In this document: positions 52,628 through 61,587 of the stretch, piece after piece | Layout of the letters: each line of letters opens with the position of its first letter | Position numbering within the stretch: position 1 is the first letter of the stretch | Source of the DNA: Flavonifractor sp. AGMB03687 | Lineage (GTDB): Bacteria > Bacillota > Clostridia > Oscillospirales > Oscillospiraceae | DNA: 64,000 nt | Direction of reading: 5' to 3' | Assembly: GCF_017811815.1 (NCBI RefSeq) | Contig: NZ_JADKZI010000001.1 | Span: 186,001-250,000, forward strand | Position numbers and translations under genes: made by a program | Notes under the pieces: generated by a model | Seen by the model: the letters and a program-made list of their open reading frames with translations, nothing else | Told to the model about the DNA's origin: nothing | Databases searched by the model: none

Positions 52628-53101
52628 ATGGAGAGTAAGGGCATCAAGATCGTGGCCAAAAACAGCAAGGCCTACCATGACTATTTCATCGAGGATAAGT
52701 ACGAGGCGGGCATCGAGCTGGCGGGCACCGAGGTCAAATCCATCCGCCAGGGCCACGTCAACCTGAAGGACTCCTTCTGCATCGTCAAGGATGGGGAGAT
52801 GCATGTCCACGGCATGCACATCAGCCCCTACGAGAAGGGCAATATCTTCAACAAGGACCCTCTGCGGCCCCGCCGCCTGCTGATGCACAAGCGGGAGATC
52901 CTGAAACTGTTTGCCAAGGTCAAGCAGGACGGATACGCATTGGTCCCTCTGTCCATCTACTTCCGGGGCTCACGGGTCAAGCTGGAGGTGGGCCTGGCCA
53001 AGGGCAAGAAGCTCTATGACAAGCGGGACTCCGCCGCCGCCCGGGATGCCAAGCGGGAGATGGACCGTACCATGAAAGCACACCGCCGCGGCGGTTATTG
53101 A
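52628..53101 (+). CDS. smpB: SsrA-binding protein SmpB
   Basis: A 157-residue tmRNA partner for rescue of stalled ribosomes. Conserved segments are KNSKAYHDYFIEDKYEAGI, GTEVKSIRQGHVNLKDSF and HKREILKLFAKV, with the basic C-terminal tail (KREMDRTMKAHRRGGY). GGGAGGTGG precedes the ATG. The ssrA gene lies about 630 bases downstream, with ppiB in between. Confidence 0.97.
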   Translation: MESKGIKIVAKNSKAYHDYFIEDKYEAGIELAGTEVKSIRQGHVNLKDSFCIVKDGEMHVHGMHISPYEKGNIFNKDPLRPRRLLMHKREILKLFAKVKQDGYALVPLSIYFRGSRVKLEVGLAKGKKLYDKRDSAAARDAKREMDRTMKAHRRGGY

Positions 53102-53144
53102 CAAAGCGGGAGATGGATCTCCCGGAGAAAGGAAGGAAACACAC

Positions 53145-53666
53145 ATGGCTCAGAACCCCATTGTGACCTTTGAGATGGAGAACGGCGGCAAGATGGTGGC
53201 CGAGCTCTATCCCGAGGTGGCTCCCAACAGCGTGAACAACTTCATCAGCCTGGTGAAGTCCGGCTTTTATAACGGCCTGATCTTCCACCGGGTGATCCCC
53301 GGCTTCATGATCCAGGGCGGCTGCCCCCAGGGCACCGGCATGGGCGGCCCCGGCTACTCCATCAAGGGCGAGTTTGCCCACAATGGCGTGAAGAACGACC
53401 TGAAGCATGACCGTGGCGTGCTGTCCATGGCCCGCGCCATGCATCCCAACTCCGCCGGCAGCCAGTTCTTCATCATGGTGGAGAAGGCTCCCCACCTGGA
53501 CGGCGAGTATGCCGCCTTCGGTAAGGTGATCGAGGGCATGGACGTGGCCGACGCCATCGTCAATGTGAAGCGGGACCGGATGGACCGCCCCTACGAGGAT
53601 CAGCGGATGAAGTCCGTCACCGTGGAGACCTTCGGTGTGGACTACCCGGCTCCTGAGAAGTGCTGA
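53145..53666 (+). CDS. ppiB: Cyclophilin-type peptidyl-prolyl cis-trans isomerase
   Basis: A 173-residue cytoplasmic cyclophilin. Active-site segments are NGLIFHRVIPGFMIQGGCP (with the catalytic Arg), MARAMHPNSAGSQFFIMVEKAPHLDGEYAAFGKV. AAGGAAGGAAA precedes the ATG. No signal peptide. It speeds proline isomerisation in protein folding. Confidence 0.95.
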   Translation: MAQNPIVTFEMENGGKMVAELYPEVAPNSVNNFISLVKSGFYNGLIFHRVIPGFMIQGGCPQGTGMGGPGYSIKGEFAHNGVKNDLKHDRGVLSMARAMHPNSAGSQFFIMVEKAPHLDGEYAAFGKVIEGMDVADAIVNVKRDRMDRPYEDQRMKSVTVETFGVDYPAPEKC

Positions 53667-53704
53667 GAGCGACCGAAGCACAGAACTGAACATGTTACCT
53701 GCCG

Positions 53705-53727
53705 CGGCGCGGTTGAACCGCGCCGCT
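53705..53727 (+). terminator. Hairpin between ppiB and ssrA
   Basis: GCGGCGCGGTT-G-AACCGCGCCGC, an 11-bp perfect inverted repeat, 6 bases before tmRNA. It probably ends the ppiB transcript; T-tract is short. Confidence 0.55.
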
Positions 53728-53732
53728 CTACG

Positions 53733-54079
53733 GGGGCGTACTGGTTTCGACGGGGACGTAGAGGCGGGAATAGCGGGCGGATGTGCCTGACATCCTAAAA
53801 ACGGGCAACTTATAAATTAAAGAACAACGATAACGTCGTTCTCGCCGCTGCTTAATTAGCGGCCGTCCCGTCCGGAAGGACCACGAGCCGGAACGGGGCG
53901 TCGTTTAGTGGTGCACGTGTGTGCGCAAAGCTTTGAGCGCACCATGAACAATGAAGCTACCGAATCTTGAAGTTTGACGGCCTGCGTCAGGATAAGGGAA
54001 TGTAATCGACCGTCTGCGCCCGGAGAGGTTCCCGAGGAAGCGTTTTCGGACGGGGGTTCGACTCCCCCCGCCTCCACCA
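53733..54079 (+). ncRNA. ssrA: Transfer-messenger RNA (tmRNA)
   Basis: A 347-base tmRNA. The 5' end GGGGGCGTACTGGTTTCGACGGGG and the 3' end GGTTCGACTCCCCCCGCCTCCACCA form the tRNA-like part; GGGGGCG pairs with CGCCTCC of the acceptor. CCA is encoded. The tag frame ends NNDNVVLAAA then TAA (53823-53855). Together with SmpB it frees stalled ribosomes and marks the peptide for degradation. Confidence 0.95.
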
Positions 54080-54091
54080 AAACAATATAAT

Positions 54092-54135
54092 CCGAACCTT
54101 GTGCCGATTGGTCATGGGTTCGGATTTATTGTTTT
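54092..54135 (+). terminator. Intrinsic terminator of ssrA
   Basis: ATCCGAACC and GGTTCGGAT form a 9-bp stem followed by TTATTGTTTTT. Confidence 0.75.
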
Positions 54136-54162
54136 TATAGAAGAAGTTGAAGACTGGTAATA

Positions 54163-54211
54163 AAGAAACCGGGAGGACTGCCGATCATGGCAATCCTCCC
54201 GGTTTCTTTAT
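54163..54211. terminator. Long perfect-arm hairpin, bidirectional terminator
   Basis: AAAGAAACCGGGAGGA and TCCTCCCGGTTTCTTT arms flank a short imperfect loop containing TGCCGATCATGGCA. A and T tracts at both ends allow termination in both directions. It overlaps the 3' end of the small minus-strand gene. Confidence 0.65.
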
Positions 54212-54393
54212 GTAGATGCACTGTCTGAAATCTCCTTCTTTGCTTTCCATTCGGCAAATGCCTTTTTGCCACCTTCGCTTTCGTAGTACTTCTGAATTAC
54301 CGGAAGCAAACTCCGTGCCAGCGATTCAAAGACGTATTCCGGAATTTCGGTTGCATCCACGCTGTTTGGGATATTCGTTTTTTCTGCGTTCAC
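54208..54393 (-). CDS. Small protein of unknown function
   Basis: A 61-residue protein (MNAEKTNIPNSVDATEIPEYVFESLARSLLPVIQKYYES...) with AAGGAGGT before the ATG. The helical middle and lysine-rich end are plausible for a real small protein often found near RepA/MobC genes. No family recognised. Confidence 0.55.
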   Translation of the reverse strand: MNAEKTNIPNSVDATEIPEYVFESLARSLLPVIQKYYESEGGKKAFAEWKAKKEISDSAST

Positions 54394-54515
54394 ATGGTAC
54401 CTCCTTTATCGCTTCTGTAGCGCGTATAACCCCATTTTGGCGTTGCTGTAAGGAAAAGATATTCCCCTGTGTTTTCGCGCCGATTGTGGGGCGAAAAATG
54501 CCACGTTTTTGACCT

Positions 54516-54908
54516 TTATCCGAACAATATTGAGCTGCCTTTCTTCGGCCGAATCAGCTTCGCATTAGAGGGATAATTCAGCGTAATCAATGCGGGTTTT
54601 CCAAGCCCCTGTTTCTTTCGGCAGATCAAACCGCTGAACTCAAGCTCATGAAATATCCGCGTCGCACATTGTCGGCTGCGGTGCAGCTTCTTCTGCGCCT
54701 GTTCCACGGTGAAGTAAATTCGGATGGTGCCGTCAGTTTCAAGAAAACCGTTGACTTTTGAAATGCTCGCCCGATCCAGCATCAGAGCATACAGCACTTT
54801 TGCATCGTTGGACAGCCCGGCAAGACTATCCTCCATCAAAAACCGTGGAAACGGTATGTAGGATGCCGACAAGCTCTCGCTTGTAAACTTCAAAAACTTC
54901 TGTGACAT
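54516..54908 (-). CDS. RepA_N-like replication initiator domain protein
   Basis: A 130-residue protein with the RepA N-terminal pattern (SYIPFPRFLMEDSLAGLSNDAKVLYALMLDR, YFTVEQAQKKLHRSRQCATRIFHELE). It lacks the longer C-terminal part of plasmid initiators. AGGAGG precedes the ATG. It could start replication of an excised circle or control other genes. An inverted repeat lies upstream. Confidence 0.72.
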   Translation of the reverse strand: MSQKFLKFTSESLSASYIPFPRFLMEDSLAGLSNDAKVLYALMLDRASISKVNGFLETDGTIRIYFTVEQAQKKLHRSRQCATRIFHELEFSGLICRKKQGLGKPALITLNYPSNAKLIRPKKGSSILFG

Positions 54909-54922
54909 AATCCTCCTATCCC

Positions 54923-54957
54923 ATCCATCAAAACCAGTATTGATAGGATTGATGGAT
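54923..54957. promoter_or_regulatory. Inverted repeat upstream of the RepA-like gene
   Basis: ATCCATCAA (54923-54931) and TTGATGGAT (54949-54957), a 9-bp perfect repeat with a 17-base spacer, just before the ribosome site. A likely operator or RepA-binding site. Between 54958 and 55132 no gene is seen. Confidence 0.5.
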
Positions 54958-55132
54958 GACTATATTGAGCGTTGATTTATTTCTTATTGTTTTGGGTATG
55001 AATTTCATCCCCTGTGACAGTTTGGAAATCCATGCTCCAAAAATCCGGTTGTGGTACGCTCCGGAGCGTCAGCTTGTCCACCGTCCGGAAAACCGGTGAC
55101 GGAAAACCCACACATGGAAAATCCCGTTGTGG

Positions 55133-55462
55133 TCAAAGTTCTTCCCTCTGCCGCGTTTTCAACAGCTCCCAAATTTCGGCCTGCCGCGCTTTCAGTTCGG
55201 CAACATCGGCATCGTAAAAATGCCCGGTGCTGTTAATGCGGCGGCAGACGTGGTTGATGTTTGTGGCAATCCTGCTGACAGCGGCAGCTAACTTTTTCTG
55301 CTCGGTGTAATCGACCTTGATGATGTACCCGTCAATCAGCATTTTCCGGGCATACGCGCCGAAGTTGCGGGTGCCGAGTTGGTTCATCTTGTGGCGAACC
55401 ACGCTCAATTCCTGCTCATTCAGGCAGATTTCTTTGCGGATGGGTCGCGTGCGATCCGGCAT
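55133..55462 (-). CDS. mobC: MobC-like relaxosome protein without adjacent relaxase
   Basis: A 109-residue protein with the MobC pattern (KEICLNEQELSVVRHKMNQLGTRNFGAYARKMLIDG, ISRIATNINHVCRRINSTG-type helices). A relaxase gene would be expected right after it; instead the frame ends and only about 170 bases of gene-free sequence follow before the RepA-like gene. A deletion has probably removed the relaxase. Confidence 0.75.
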   Translation of the reverse strand: MPDRTRPIRKEICLNEQELSVVRHKMNQLGTRNFGAYARKMLIDGYIIKVDYTEQKKLAAAVSRIATNINHVCRRINSTGHFYDADVAELKARQAEIWELLKTRQREEL

Positions 55463-55483
55463 GATAAAACACTCCTTTCACAA

Positions 55484-55605
55484 TACAACGGACATTTTTT
55501 CTCAAAAACTTGGTAGTGGCGAAAAGAAAATTTTGAAGACGAGGGCATTGGCGATTCGTTGCCCCTCACTTTACAACGGACATTTCTTCGTCGAAACGCA
55601 GGTAT
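55484..55605. repeat. Two imperfect tandem repeats upstream of mobC
   Basis: TACAACGGACATTT occurs at 55484-55497 and 55572-55585. Each copy is followed about 30 bases later by a CGAAA(A/C)AGAAAATTTT-like block. The repeats are about 88 bases apart and may be binding sites at an origin of transfer or replication. Confidence 0.45.
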
Positions 55606-55623
55606 CGAAACAGAAAATTTTCA

Positions 55624-55661
55624 AAAAATATGCGCTCCTGCTTTTGCGAAAGCGGGAGCGC
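55624..55661 (-). terminator. Hairpin with T-tract on the minus strand
   Basis: GCGCTCC(C)GCTTT and AAAGC(A)GGAGCGC pair with one mismatch; the minus strand continues ATATTTTTTG. It ends transcription coming from the right. The stretch 55662-55920 shows no convincing gene. Confidence 0.6.
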
Positions 55662-55920
55662 GTTGTATCTGCGGATATGAGATTTGAGAGAGTAGCAAGC
55701 ACATCCGGTGTCCGTACACACCGGAAAAATGGGCAGTTCAGCTTTGCGCCTGATCTGCTCATTTTATTGTTGGGGAAGCCCCACACCCCTTTCATGTCTG
55801 AATTGAAGATACTTCCTGAGATTTTCCGGAAAGTCCTTGCTTTTATTCGCTTTGACGATTATAATTATACTGTGATTTTGTAAGCAGACGCAGGAATGAA
55901 CTGCAACAGGAGTACCGCCC

Positions 55921-56124
55921 ATGAAGTATTTATCTATCACGCAAACCGCCGAACGCTGGGGTATCTCCACTCGCCGTATTCAGATTTTGTGCGGCGAGGG
56001 GCGCGTTCCCGGTGCGATCCGCATTGGCTCGGTCTGGGGGATTCCAGAGAACGCAGAGAAACCGGCGGACGCGAGAATCAAGAACGGGAAGTATATCAAG
56101 AAACCCGCCGAAAACGAAAAATGA
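55921..56124 (+). CDS. Excisionase-like helix-turn-helix protein
   Basis: A 67-residue protein of the MerR/excisionase type (MKYLSITQTAERWGISTRRIQILCGEGRVPGAIRIGSVWGIPENAEKP), which matches the small HTH proteins that often precede defence operons. It may regulate the restriction-modification genes downstream. ACAGGAG precedes the ATG. Confidence 0.78.
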   Translation: MKYLSITQTAERWGISTRRIQILCGEGRVPGAIRIGSVWGIPENAEKPADARIKNGKYIKKPAENEK

Positions 56125-56308
56125 GCCGCAGATTATATCAGCGACTCTAACTCGAAATAATGGGGTCTATTCCATCTCGCGGGTGCGAATGGGCGCACTG
56201 ACCCCTTGTCACGAATCTACCTAAATCGTCGATTCGACAGACAATGACGTAAACAGGCAAGAATATAAATTTTTCGATTAGATTATAAGGTTTTAGGAGG
56301 ATGAGTAT

Positions 56309-58618
56309 ATGGCAATAGACAAAAAAACATTATCAGAGGCCGACATCCGAACTAAATATATTACTCCTGCAATCGAACAGTCCGGTTGGGATAAAATGTC
56401 TCAAATGCGAGAGGAGTATTCCATTACCGCCGGGCGCATCATTGCTCGTGGGCAGGTTTGCAAACGGGAAAAGCCGTTAAAGGCAGACTATGTTCTTTTT
56501 TATAAACCCAATAAACCAATTGCCATTGTTGAAGCAAAGGATAACAACCATTCTATGTCTGACGGTATGCAGCAGGCATTGAACTACGCGCAGATGATGA
56601 ATGTGCCTTTTGTTTTTTCGTCGAATGGAGATGGATTTGTTTTCCATAATCGCTACATACAAGAGGGCGAACGGGAAACAGTTCTTCCTCTCGATGGGTT
56701 TCCATCACCTGAAACTCTTTGGGAAATGTATGTAGAACAGAACTGCATTGGCCCTGCGCAGAGCAAAATTATAGATGAGCCATATTATATAGATAATCCG
56801 AATAAGCAACCTCGGTATTATCAGATCAATGCAATCAACAGGACTGTAGAGGCAATTGCAGCTGGTCAGGATCGAGTCCTGTTGGTGATGGCTACCGGTA
56901 CAGGTAAAACGTATACAGCATTTCAAATTATCTGGCGTTTGTGGAATGCGGGAATTAAGAAAAGAATCTTGTTTCTTGCAGACCGTACTGCTTTGATTTC
57001 ACAAACTTTCACAAATGATTTTGCACCCTTTAAGGATAAAATGACCTGGGTAACAAAGCAGAACTTTGATACGGCCCACGAAATTTATCTTGGATTGTAT
57101 CAGGGATTAACCGGTGAAGACGAAGACGCCAACAGCTTGTTTAAGCAGTTCAGCCCCTCGTTCTTCGATTTGATTGTGGTGGATGAGTGTCATCGTGGCA
57201 GTGCAAAAGCCGATAGTCAGTGGCGCGAGGTTTTGGAATACTTCTCTGCTGCAACGCAGATTGGTCTTACTGCAACGCCAAAAGAAACCAAGGAAGTTTC
57301 AAATATTGACTACTTTGGAGATCCTGTCTACACCTACACCCTGAAACAAGGTATCAACGATGGCTACCTCGCTCCGTATCGTGTTATCCGTGTGTTCTTT
57401 GACAAGGATGTAGAAGGATTCGTTCCTTACACCGGCCAGACAGATGACAACGGCGAAGTGATTGATGACCGGATTTACAATGCACTGGATTTTGATAGAA
57501 AGATCGTTCTTGAACAGCGTACCAAGTTGGTTGCAAAGACAGTGTCCGATTACCTGAAAAAGCATAATTGCCGCATGGACAAAACCATATTCTTCTGCGT
57601 CGATCAGGAACACGCAGACAGAATGCGCCGGGCGTTGGTGAATGAAAACTCCGACATGATGGCAGTTGATGAACGCTATGTTATGAGAATTACGTCCAAT
57701 GATGAAGCAGGTGTCGATCAGCTTGATAATTTCCGTAATGTAGAGAGTCAGTATCCTGTGCTTGTTACAACATCCAAGTTACTATCTACCGGTGTCGATG
57801 TTCAGACGATTAAATTCATCGTTTTGGATTCTAATATCCGTTCCATGACTGAGTTCAAGCAGATTATCGGTCGTGGTACTCGTGTGCGTGAGGATCTTGG
57901 CAAACTTTACTTCACAATTTTTGACTTCCGTGATGTTACCCGCTTGTTCTATGATCCTGATTTCGATGGCCCGTGCGAACAGGATGAGGATTTTGATCCG
58001 GCAAATGGGTACAATGGTGATCCTCCACCCAAGCTCCCGAAGCCAGTTAATCCACAGAAAAAATATATGGTCAGCGGAGAGCCGGTTACCATTCTCAAAA
58101 AGATGGTACAGTACATGGATCGGGATGGCAAGCTCATTACAGAAAGCCTGATTGACTATACCAAGAAAAACGTTCTTAATCAATATGCGACGCTGGATGA
58201 TTTCCTGTCTGCTTGGGGAGCTGCCGAGCGCAAGGAAGCCATTATCAAGGAGATGGAGGAACACGGCATTCTGTTCTCTGAACTCTGTGAGCAAATCAAT
58301 CAGGATCTCGACCCGTTTGATCTGATTTGTCATATTGTATTTGACCAGCCGCCGCTTACCAGACGTGAACGAGTCAATAATGTTCGGAAGCGCAACTATT
58401 TCACCAAATACGGAGAAAAAGCTGCTGAAATTCTGGACGCACTGCTTACCAAATATGCCGACTCCGGCTTGTCTGACTTAGAGAATGTAGATGTACTGAA
58501 AGTCGATCCTATCAAGCAATATGGAACTCAGGTATATATCGTCAACACGATTTTCGGTGGTATTGCGAAATTCCGACAGGCGATTAAGGATTTGGAGGCT
58601 GCCATCTACGCTGCATAA
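56309..58618 (+). CDS. hsdR: Type I restriction enzyme R subunit (EcoEI-like)
   Basis: A 769-residue motor and nuclease subunit. The nuclease domain has the D...EAK signature (KADYVLFYKPNKPIAIVEAKDN). SF2 helicase motifs are VMATGTGKT (about 194-202), VDECHRGS, GLTATPKET and IIGRGTRVREDLGK. The length and C-terminal part fit the EcoEI family. AGGAGGATG precedes the ATG. It cleaves unmethylated DNA together with HsdM and HsdS. Confidence 0.93.
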   Translation: MAIDKKTLSEADIRTKYITPAIEQSGWDKMSQMREEYSITAGRIIARGQVCKREKPLKADYVLFYKPNKPIAIVEAKDNNHSMSDGMQQALNYAQMMNVPFVFSSNGDGFVFHNRYIQEGERETVLPLDGFPSPETLWEMYVEQNCIGPAQSKIIDEPYYIDNPNKQPRYYQINAINRTVEAIAAGQDRVLLVMATGTGKTYTAFQIIWRLWNAGIKKRILFLADRTALISQTFTNDFAPFKDKMTWVTKQNFDTAHEIYLGLYQGLTGEDEDANSLFKQFSPSFFDLIVVDECHRGSAKADSQWREVLEYFSAATQIGLTATPKETKEVSNIDYFGDPVYTYTLKQGINDGYLAPYRVIRVFFDKDVEGFVPYTGQTDDNGEVIDDRIYNALDFDRKIVLEQRTKLVAKTVSDYLKKHNCRMDKTIFFCVDQEHADRMRRALVNENSDMMAVDERYVMRITSNDEAGVDQLDNFRNVESQYPVLVTTSKLLSTGVDVQTIKFIVLDSNIRSMTEFKQIIGRGTRVREDLGKLYFTIFDFRDVTRLFYDPDFDGPCEQDEDFDPANGYNGDPPPKLPKPVNPQKKYMVSGEPVTILKKMVQYMDRDGKLITESLIDYTKKNVLNQYATLDDFLSAWGAAERKEAIIKEMEEHGILFSELCEQINQDLDPFDLICHIVFDQPPLTRRERVNNVRKRNYFTKYGEKAAEILDALLTKYADSGLSDLENVDVLKVDPIKQYGTQVYIVNTIFGGIAKFRQAIKDLEAAIYAA

Positions 58619-58633
58619 AGGAGAATAATTACT

Positions 58634-60088
58634 ATGGCAATGTCCGCTTTGATTAAGTCACTGGAAGACATCATGCGCAAAGACGCAGGTTTGAACGGTG
58701 ATGCGCAATATATCGAACAGATCACCTGGCTTCTGTTTCTAAAAGCTTTTGATGCCAAGGAAATGGAGTGGGAATTCCGACCCGAGTACCGTGGCAGTAC
58801 CATCCCAGAGGGCTTCCGATGGCGTGATTGGGCGGATGATAAAGAAGGTATTACTGGCGATGCCCTGATTAAATTTGTGGACGAACTGTTCGACAAATTG
58901 AAGAAACTGGACGTATCTGATGGCGATCTCAAAAAGTTTGTAGTTCGTAATGTATTTACGGACATTAACAACTATATGAAATCCGGTATCTATCTTCGCC
59001 AGCTTATTAACCGTATCAACGAAAAGGTTGATTTCATCGACGCTACGCAGAAGCATACATTTAACGAACTGTATGAGGGTATGCTCAAAGATTTGCAAAG
59101 TGCAGGTCGTGCCGGCGAGTTTTACACGCCTCGTCCGGTAACCAACTTTATTGTTGAGAAAATTGATCCCAAATTGGGCGAGACCGTTCTTGATCCAGCT
59201 TGCGGCACCGGTGGTTTCTTAACCAGCACTATTGCGCACATGGGCAGTATTACAACGACCGAGCAGCTCAATACTCTGCAAACTACTATTTTCGGTTGGG
59301 AGAAAAAGCCTCTGCCGTATCTGTTGGCTATGACCAACCTGATTCTGCACGATATTGAAACTCCACAGATTCGTCATATCAACTCCCTGAACAGACCGGT
59401 AACGGATTATTCTGCCAAGGACAGGGTTGATGTTATTGTTGCAAATCCTCCCTTTGGCGGCGCGGAAGATGATGCTGTGAAGCAGAATTTTCCAGCAGAA
59501 TTCCGCACAAGCGAAACTGCCGATCTGTTCCTTGTGCTAATGATGTATCTGTTGAAGGACAAAGGACGCTGCGGTGTAGTTCTTCCCGATGGCTTCATGT
59601 TCGGTGATGGCGTAAAGGCTGCTATCAAAAAAAGAATGCTGGATGAGTTCGGTTTGCACACCATTATCCGCTTGCCGCAGGTTTTCAAGCCCTATGCCAG
59701 CGTTAATACGAATCTGTTGTTCTTCCAGAAGGGGGTTCCCAGCCGAGGCGTCTGGTTCTACCGGCTGGATTATCCGGAAGGAGTCAAGAGCTTTACAAAG
59801 ACCAGGCCTATGTTGGACAAGCATTTCGATCCGGTTCGTGAGTGGTGGGCTGATAAACAACCAATTGTGGTAGAAGGGAAAGATAAGGCGAGATTCTTCA
59901 CTGTAGACGAATTGGTGGCTCTAAATTACGATTTTGACAAATGCTGTCCTTTCCCCCATGAGGAAGAAGAAATTCTGGAACCAGCCGAACTCATTGCCCG
60001 CTATCAGTCCGAGCGCGCCGAACTGAACGCTAACATTGACCGCATTTTGACGGAGATTTCCGCAATGCTGGAGGTAAAAGAATCATGA
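58634..60088 (+). CDS. hsdM: Type I DNA methyltransferase M subunit
   Basis: A 484-residue N6-adenine methyltransferase. HsdM N-terminal region (about 1-130), SAM motif I DPACGTGGF (about 190-198) and motif IV NPPFGG (about 273-278). It starts 15 bases after hsdR. It overlaps hsdS by four bases (ATGA). Confidence 0.95.
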   Translation: MAMSALIKSLEDIMRKDAGLNGDAQYIEQITWLLFLKAFDAKEMEWEFRPEYRGSTIPEGFRWRDWADDKEGITGDALIKFVDELFDKLKKLDVSDGDLKKFVVRNVFTDINNYMKSGIYLRQLINRINEKVDFIDATQKHTFNELYEGMLKDLQSAGRAGEFYTPRPVTNFIVEKIDPKLGETVLDPACGTGGFLTSTIAHMGSITTTEQLNTLQTTIFGWEKKPLPYLLAMTNLILHDIETPQIRHINSLNRPVTDYSAKDRVDVIVANPPFGGAEDDAVKQNFPAEFRTSETADLFLVLMMYLLKDKGRCGVVLPDGFMFGDGVKAAIKKRMLDEFGLHTIIRLPQVFKPYASVNTNLLFFQKGVPSRGVWFYRLDYPEGVKSFTKTRPMLDKHFDPVREWWADKQPIVVEGKDKARFFTVDELVALNYDFDKCCPFPHEEEEILEPAELIARYQSERAELNANIDRILTEISAMLEVKES

Positions 60089-61575
60089 CCGCACAGGACT
60101 TGAAAAACTCCATACTCCAGCTTGCTGTTCAGGGAAAATTGGTGCCTCAAAATCCATCTGATGAACCTGCTTCCGAATTATTAAAGCGTATTGCTGATGA
60201 GCGTACCCGTAGAATGGCCGAAGGAACGCTTGTAGTGGATAAGAAGCATACAGCATCTCCAATCACCGCAGACGATATTCTTTATGATCTTCCTGAAAAC
60301 TGGAAATGGACCCGTTTTGCGGATATTGTTACATTCAGCTCAGGAAAGACACCTCAGAGACAAAACACTGCCTACTGGAGCAATGTAGAATATCCTTGGG
60401 TTTCCATTGCAGATATGCAAGCAGATTCACTTACAACCACTACAAAGGAACAGATCAGTGAAGCGGCCTTCGAGGATTGTTTTTCGGGAAAAATTGCTCC
60501 TGCTGGAACAATGATAATGAGCTTCAAACTGACGATCGGAAAGGTGAGCATCCTTGGAATGGATGCTGTCCACAATGAAGCAATTATTAGCATATATCCT
60601 ACGGCACCTGTTGGCGATAGTCGCATATTGCAGAAATGGTTGTTCAAGATTCTTCCGCTTGTTGCGGCGACAGGTAATTCCAAAAATGCAATTAAGGGAA
60701 AGACTTTGAATGCTATATCAATGAGTAATTTGATGATTCCTGTCCCTCCCCTCGCAGAGCAGGAGCGTATTGTTGCCAAGCTTGAGGAACTGTTGCCGTT
60801 CGTAAGCGAATATGATAAGACAGAAAAACGGCTATCTGCACTAAATGATGAATTCCCTGATAAGCTCCGCAAATCTATTTTGCAGCAAGCAGTACAAGGG
60901 AAACTGACCGAACGTGACCCTTCAGATGAGCCAGCATCAGAACTACTGAAACGAATCCAGACGGAAAAAGCCAAACTCATAACCGAGGGGAAGATAAAAA
61001 AGGAAAAGGCACTGTTACCGATTGCAGAGGATGACTGCCCGTTTGAAATTCCAGGCACCTGGAAGTGGGTAAAGTTTGGGGGAATTGCGGATTTATGTCT
61101 TGGTAAAATGCTTGATAAAGCAAAGAATCAAGGCAATCTGCATCCTTATTTAAGAAATGTAAATGTACGATGGGGATTCTTTGACTTCGAAGATATTTTA
61201 AAAATGCGCTTTAAGGACGACGAAGAGGAGCGGTACTCAGTAAAATATGGCGATCTTGTTGTCTGTGAAGGCGGAGAGCCTGGTCGCTGCGCTGTTTGGA
61301 CGGATGTCAGTCAAACATTTAGGATTCAAAAGGCACTTCACCGTGTGCGATTTATTGGTGATGTAGATAGCTTTTACGCATACAGAGTATTTGAGTATTA
61401 TGCCTCTAACGGATACTTTGCTAAAAGATTTACGGGTGAAACAATTAAACATTTACCCGGAGAAGTTCTTAAAAACATTGCATTCCCGCTTCCTCCAATT
61501 GCTGAGCAAAAAAGAATTGTTGTTCGAATTAACGAACTTCTGGCAATATGTGACGGATTGAAACATGTGCGCTAA
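60085..61575 (+). CDS. hsdS: Type I restriction specificity subunit
   Basis: A 496-residue DNA-recognition subunit with two target-recognition domains (about 60-235 and 315-490). The conserved spacers repeat: QLAVQGKLVPQNPSDEPASE at the N-terminus and QQAVQGKLTERDPSDEPASE in the middle (around residue 270), and both domains end with PPLAEQERIV/PPIAEQKRIV. This implies a bipartite target. No sign of truncation. Confidence 0.95.
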   Translation: MTAQDLKNSILQLAVQGKLVPQNPSDEPASELLKRIADERTRRMAEGTLVVDKKHTASPITADDILYDLPENWKWTRFADIVTFSSGKTPQRQNTAYWSNVEYPWVSIADMQADSLTTTTKEQISEAAFEDCFSGKIAPAGTMIMSFKLTIGKVSILGMDAVHNEAIISIYPTAPVGDSRILQKWLFKILPLVAATGNSKNAIKGKTLNAISMSNLMIPVPPLAEQERIVAKLEELLPFVSEYDKTEKRLSALNDEFPDKLRKSILQQAVQGKLTERDPSDEPASELLKRIQTEKAKLITEGKIKKEKALLPIAEDDCPFEIPGTWKWVKFGGIADLCLGKMLDKAKNQGNLHPYLRNVNVRWGFFDFEDILKMRFKDDEEERYSVKYGDLVVCEGGEPGRCAVWTDVSQTFRIQKALHRVRFIGDVDSFYAYRVFEYYASNGYFAKRFTGETIKHLPGEVLKNIAFPLPPIAEQKRIVVRINELLAICDGLKHVR

Positions 61576-61587
61576 GGAGAAAAAGTT

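Noticed and set aside
55317-55883. 188-codon plus-strand frame over the mobC upstream region
   Set aside because: It runs across mobC, tandem repeats and a terminator hairpin, and has no ribosome site.
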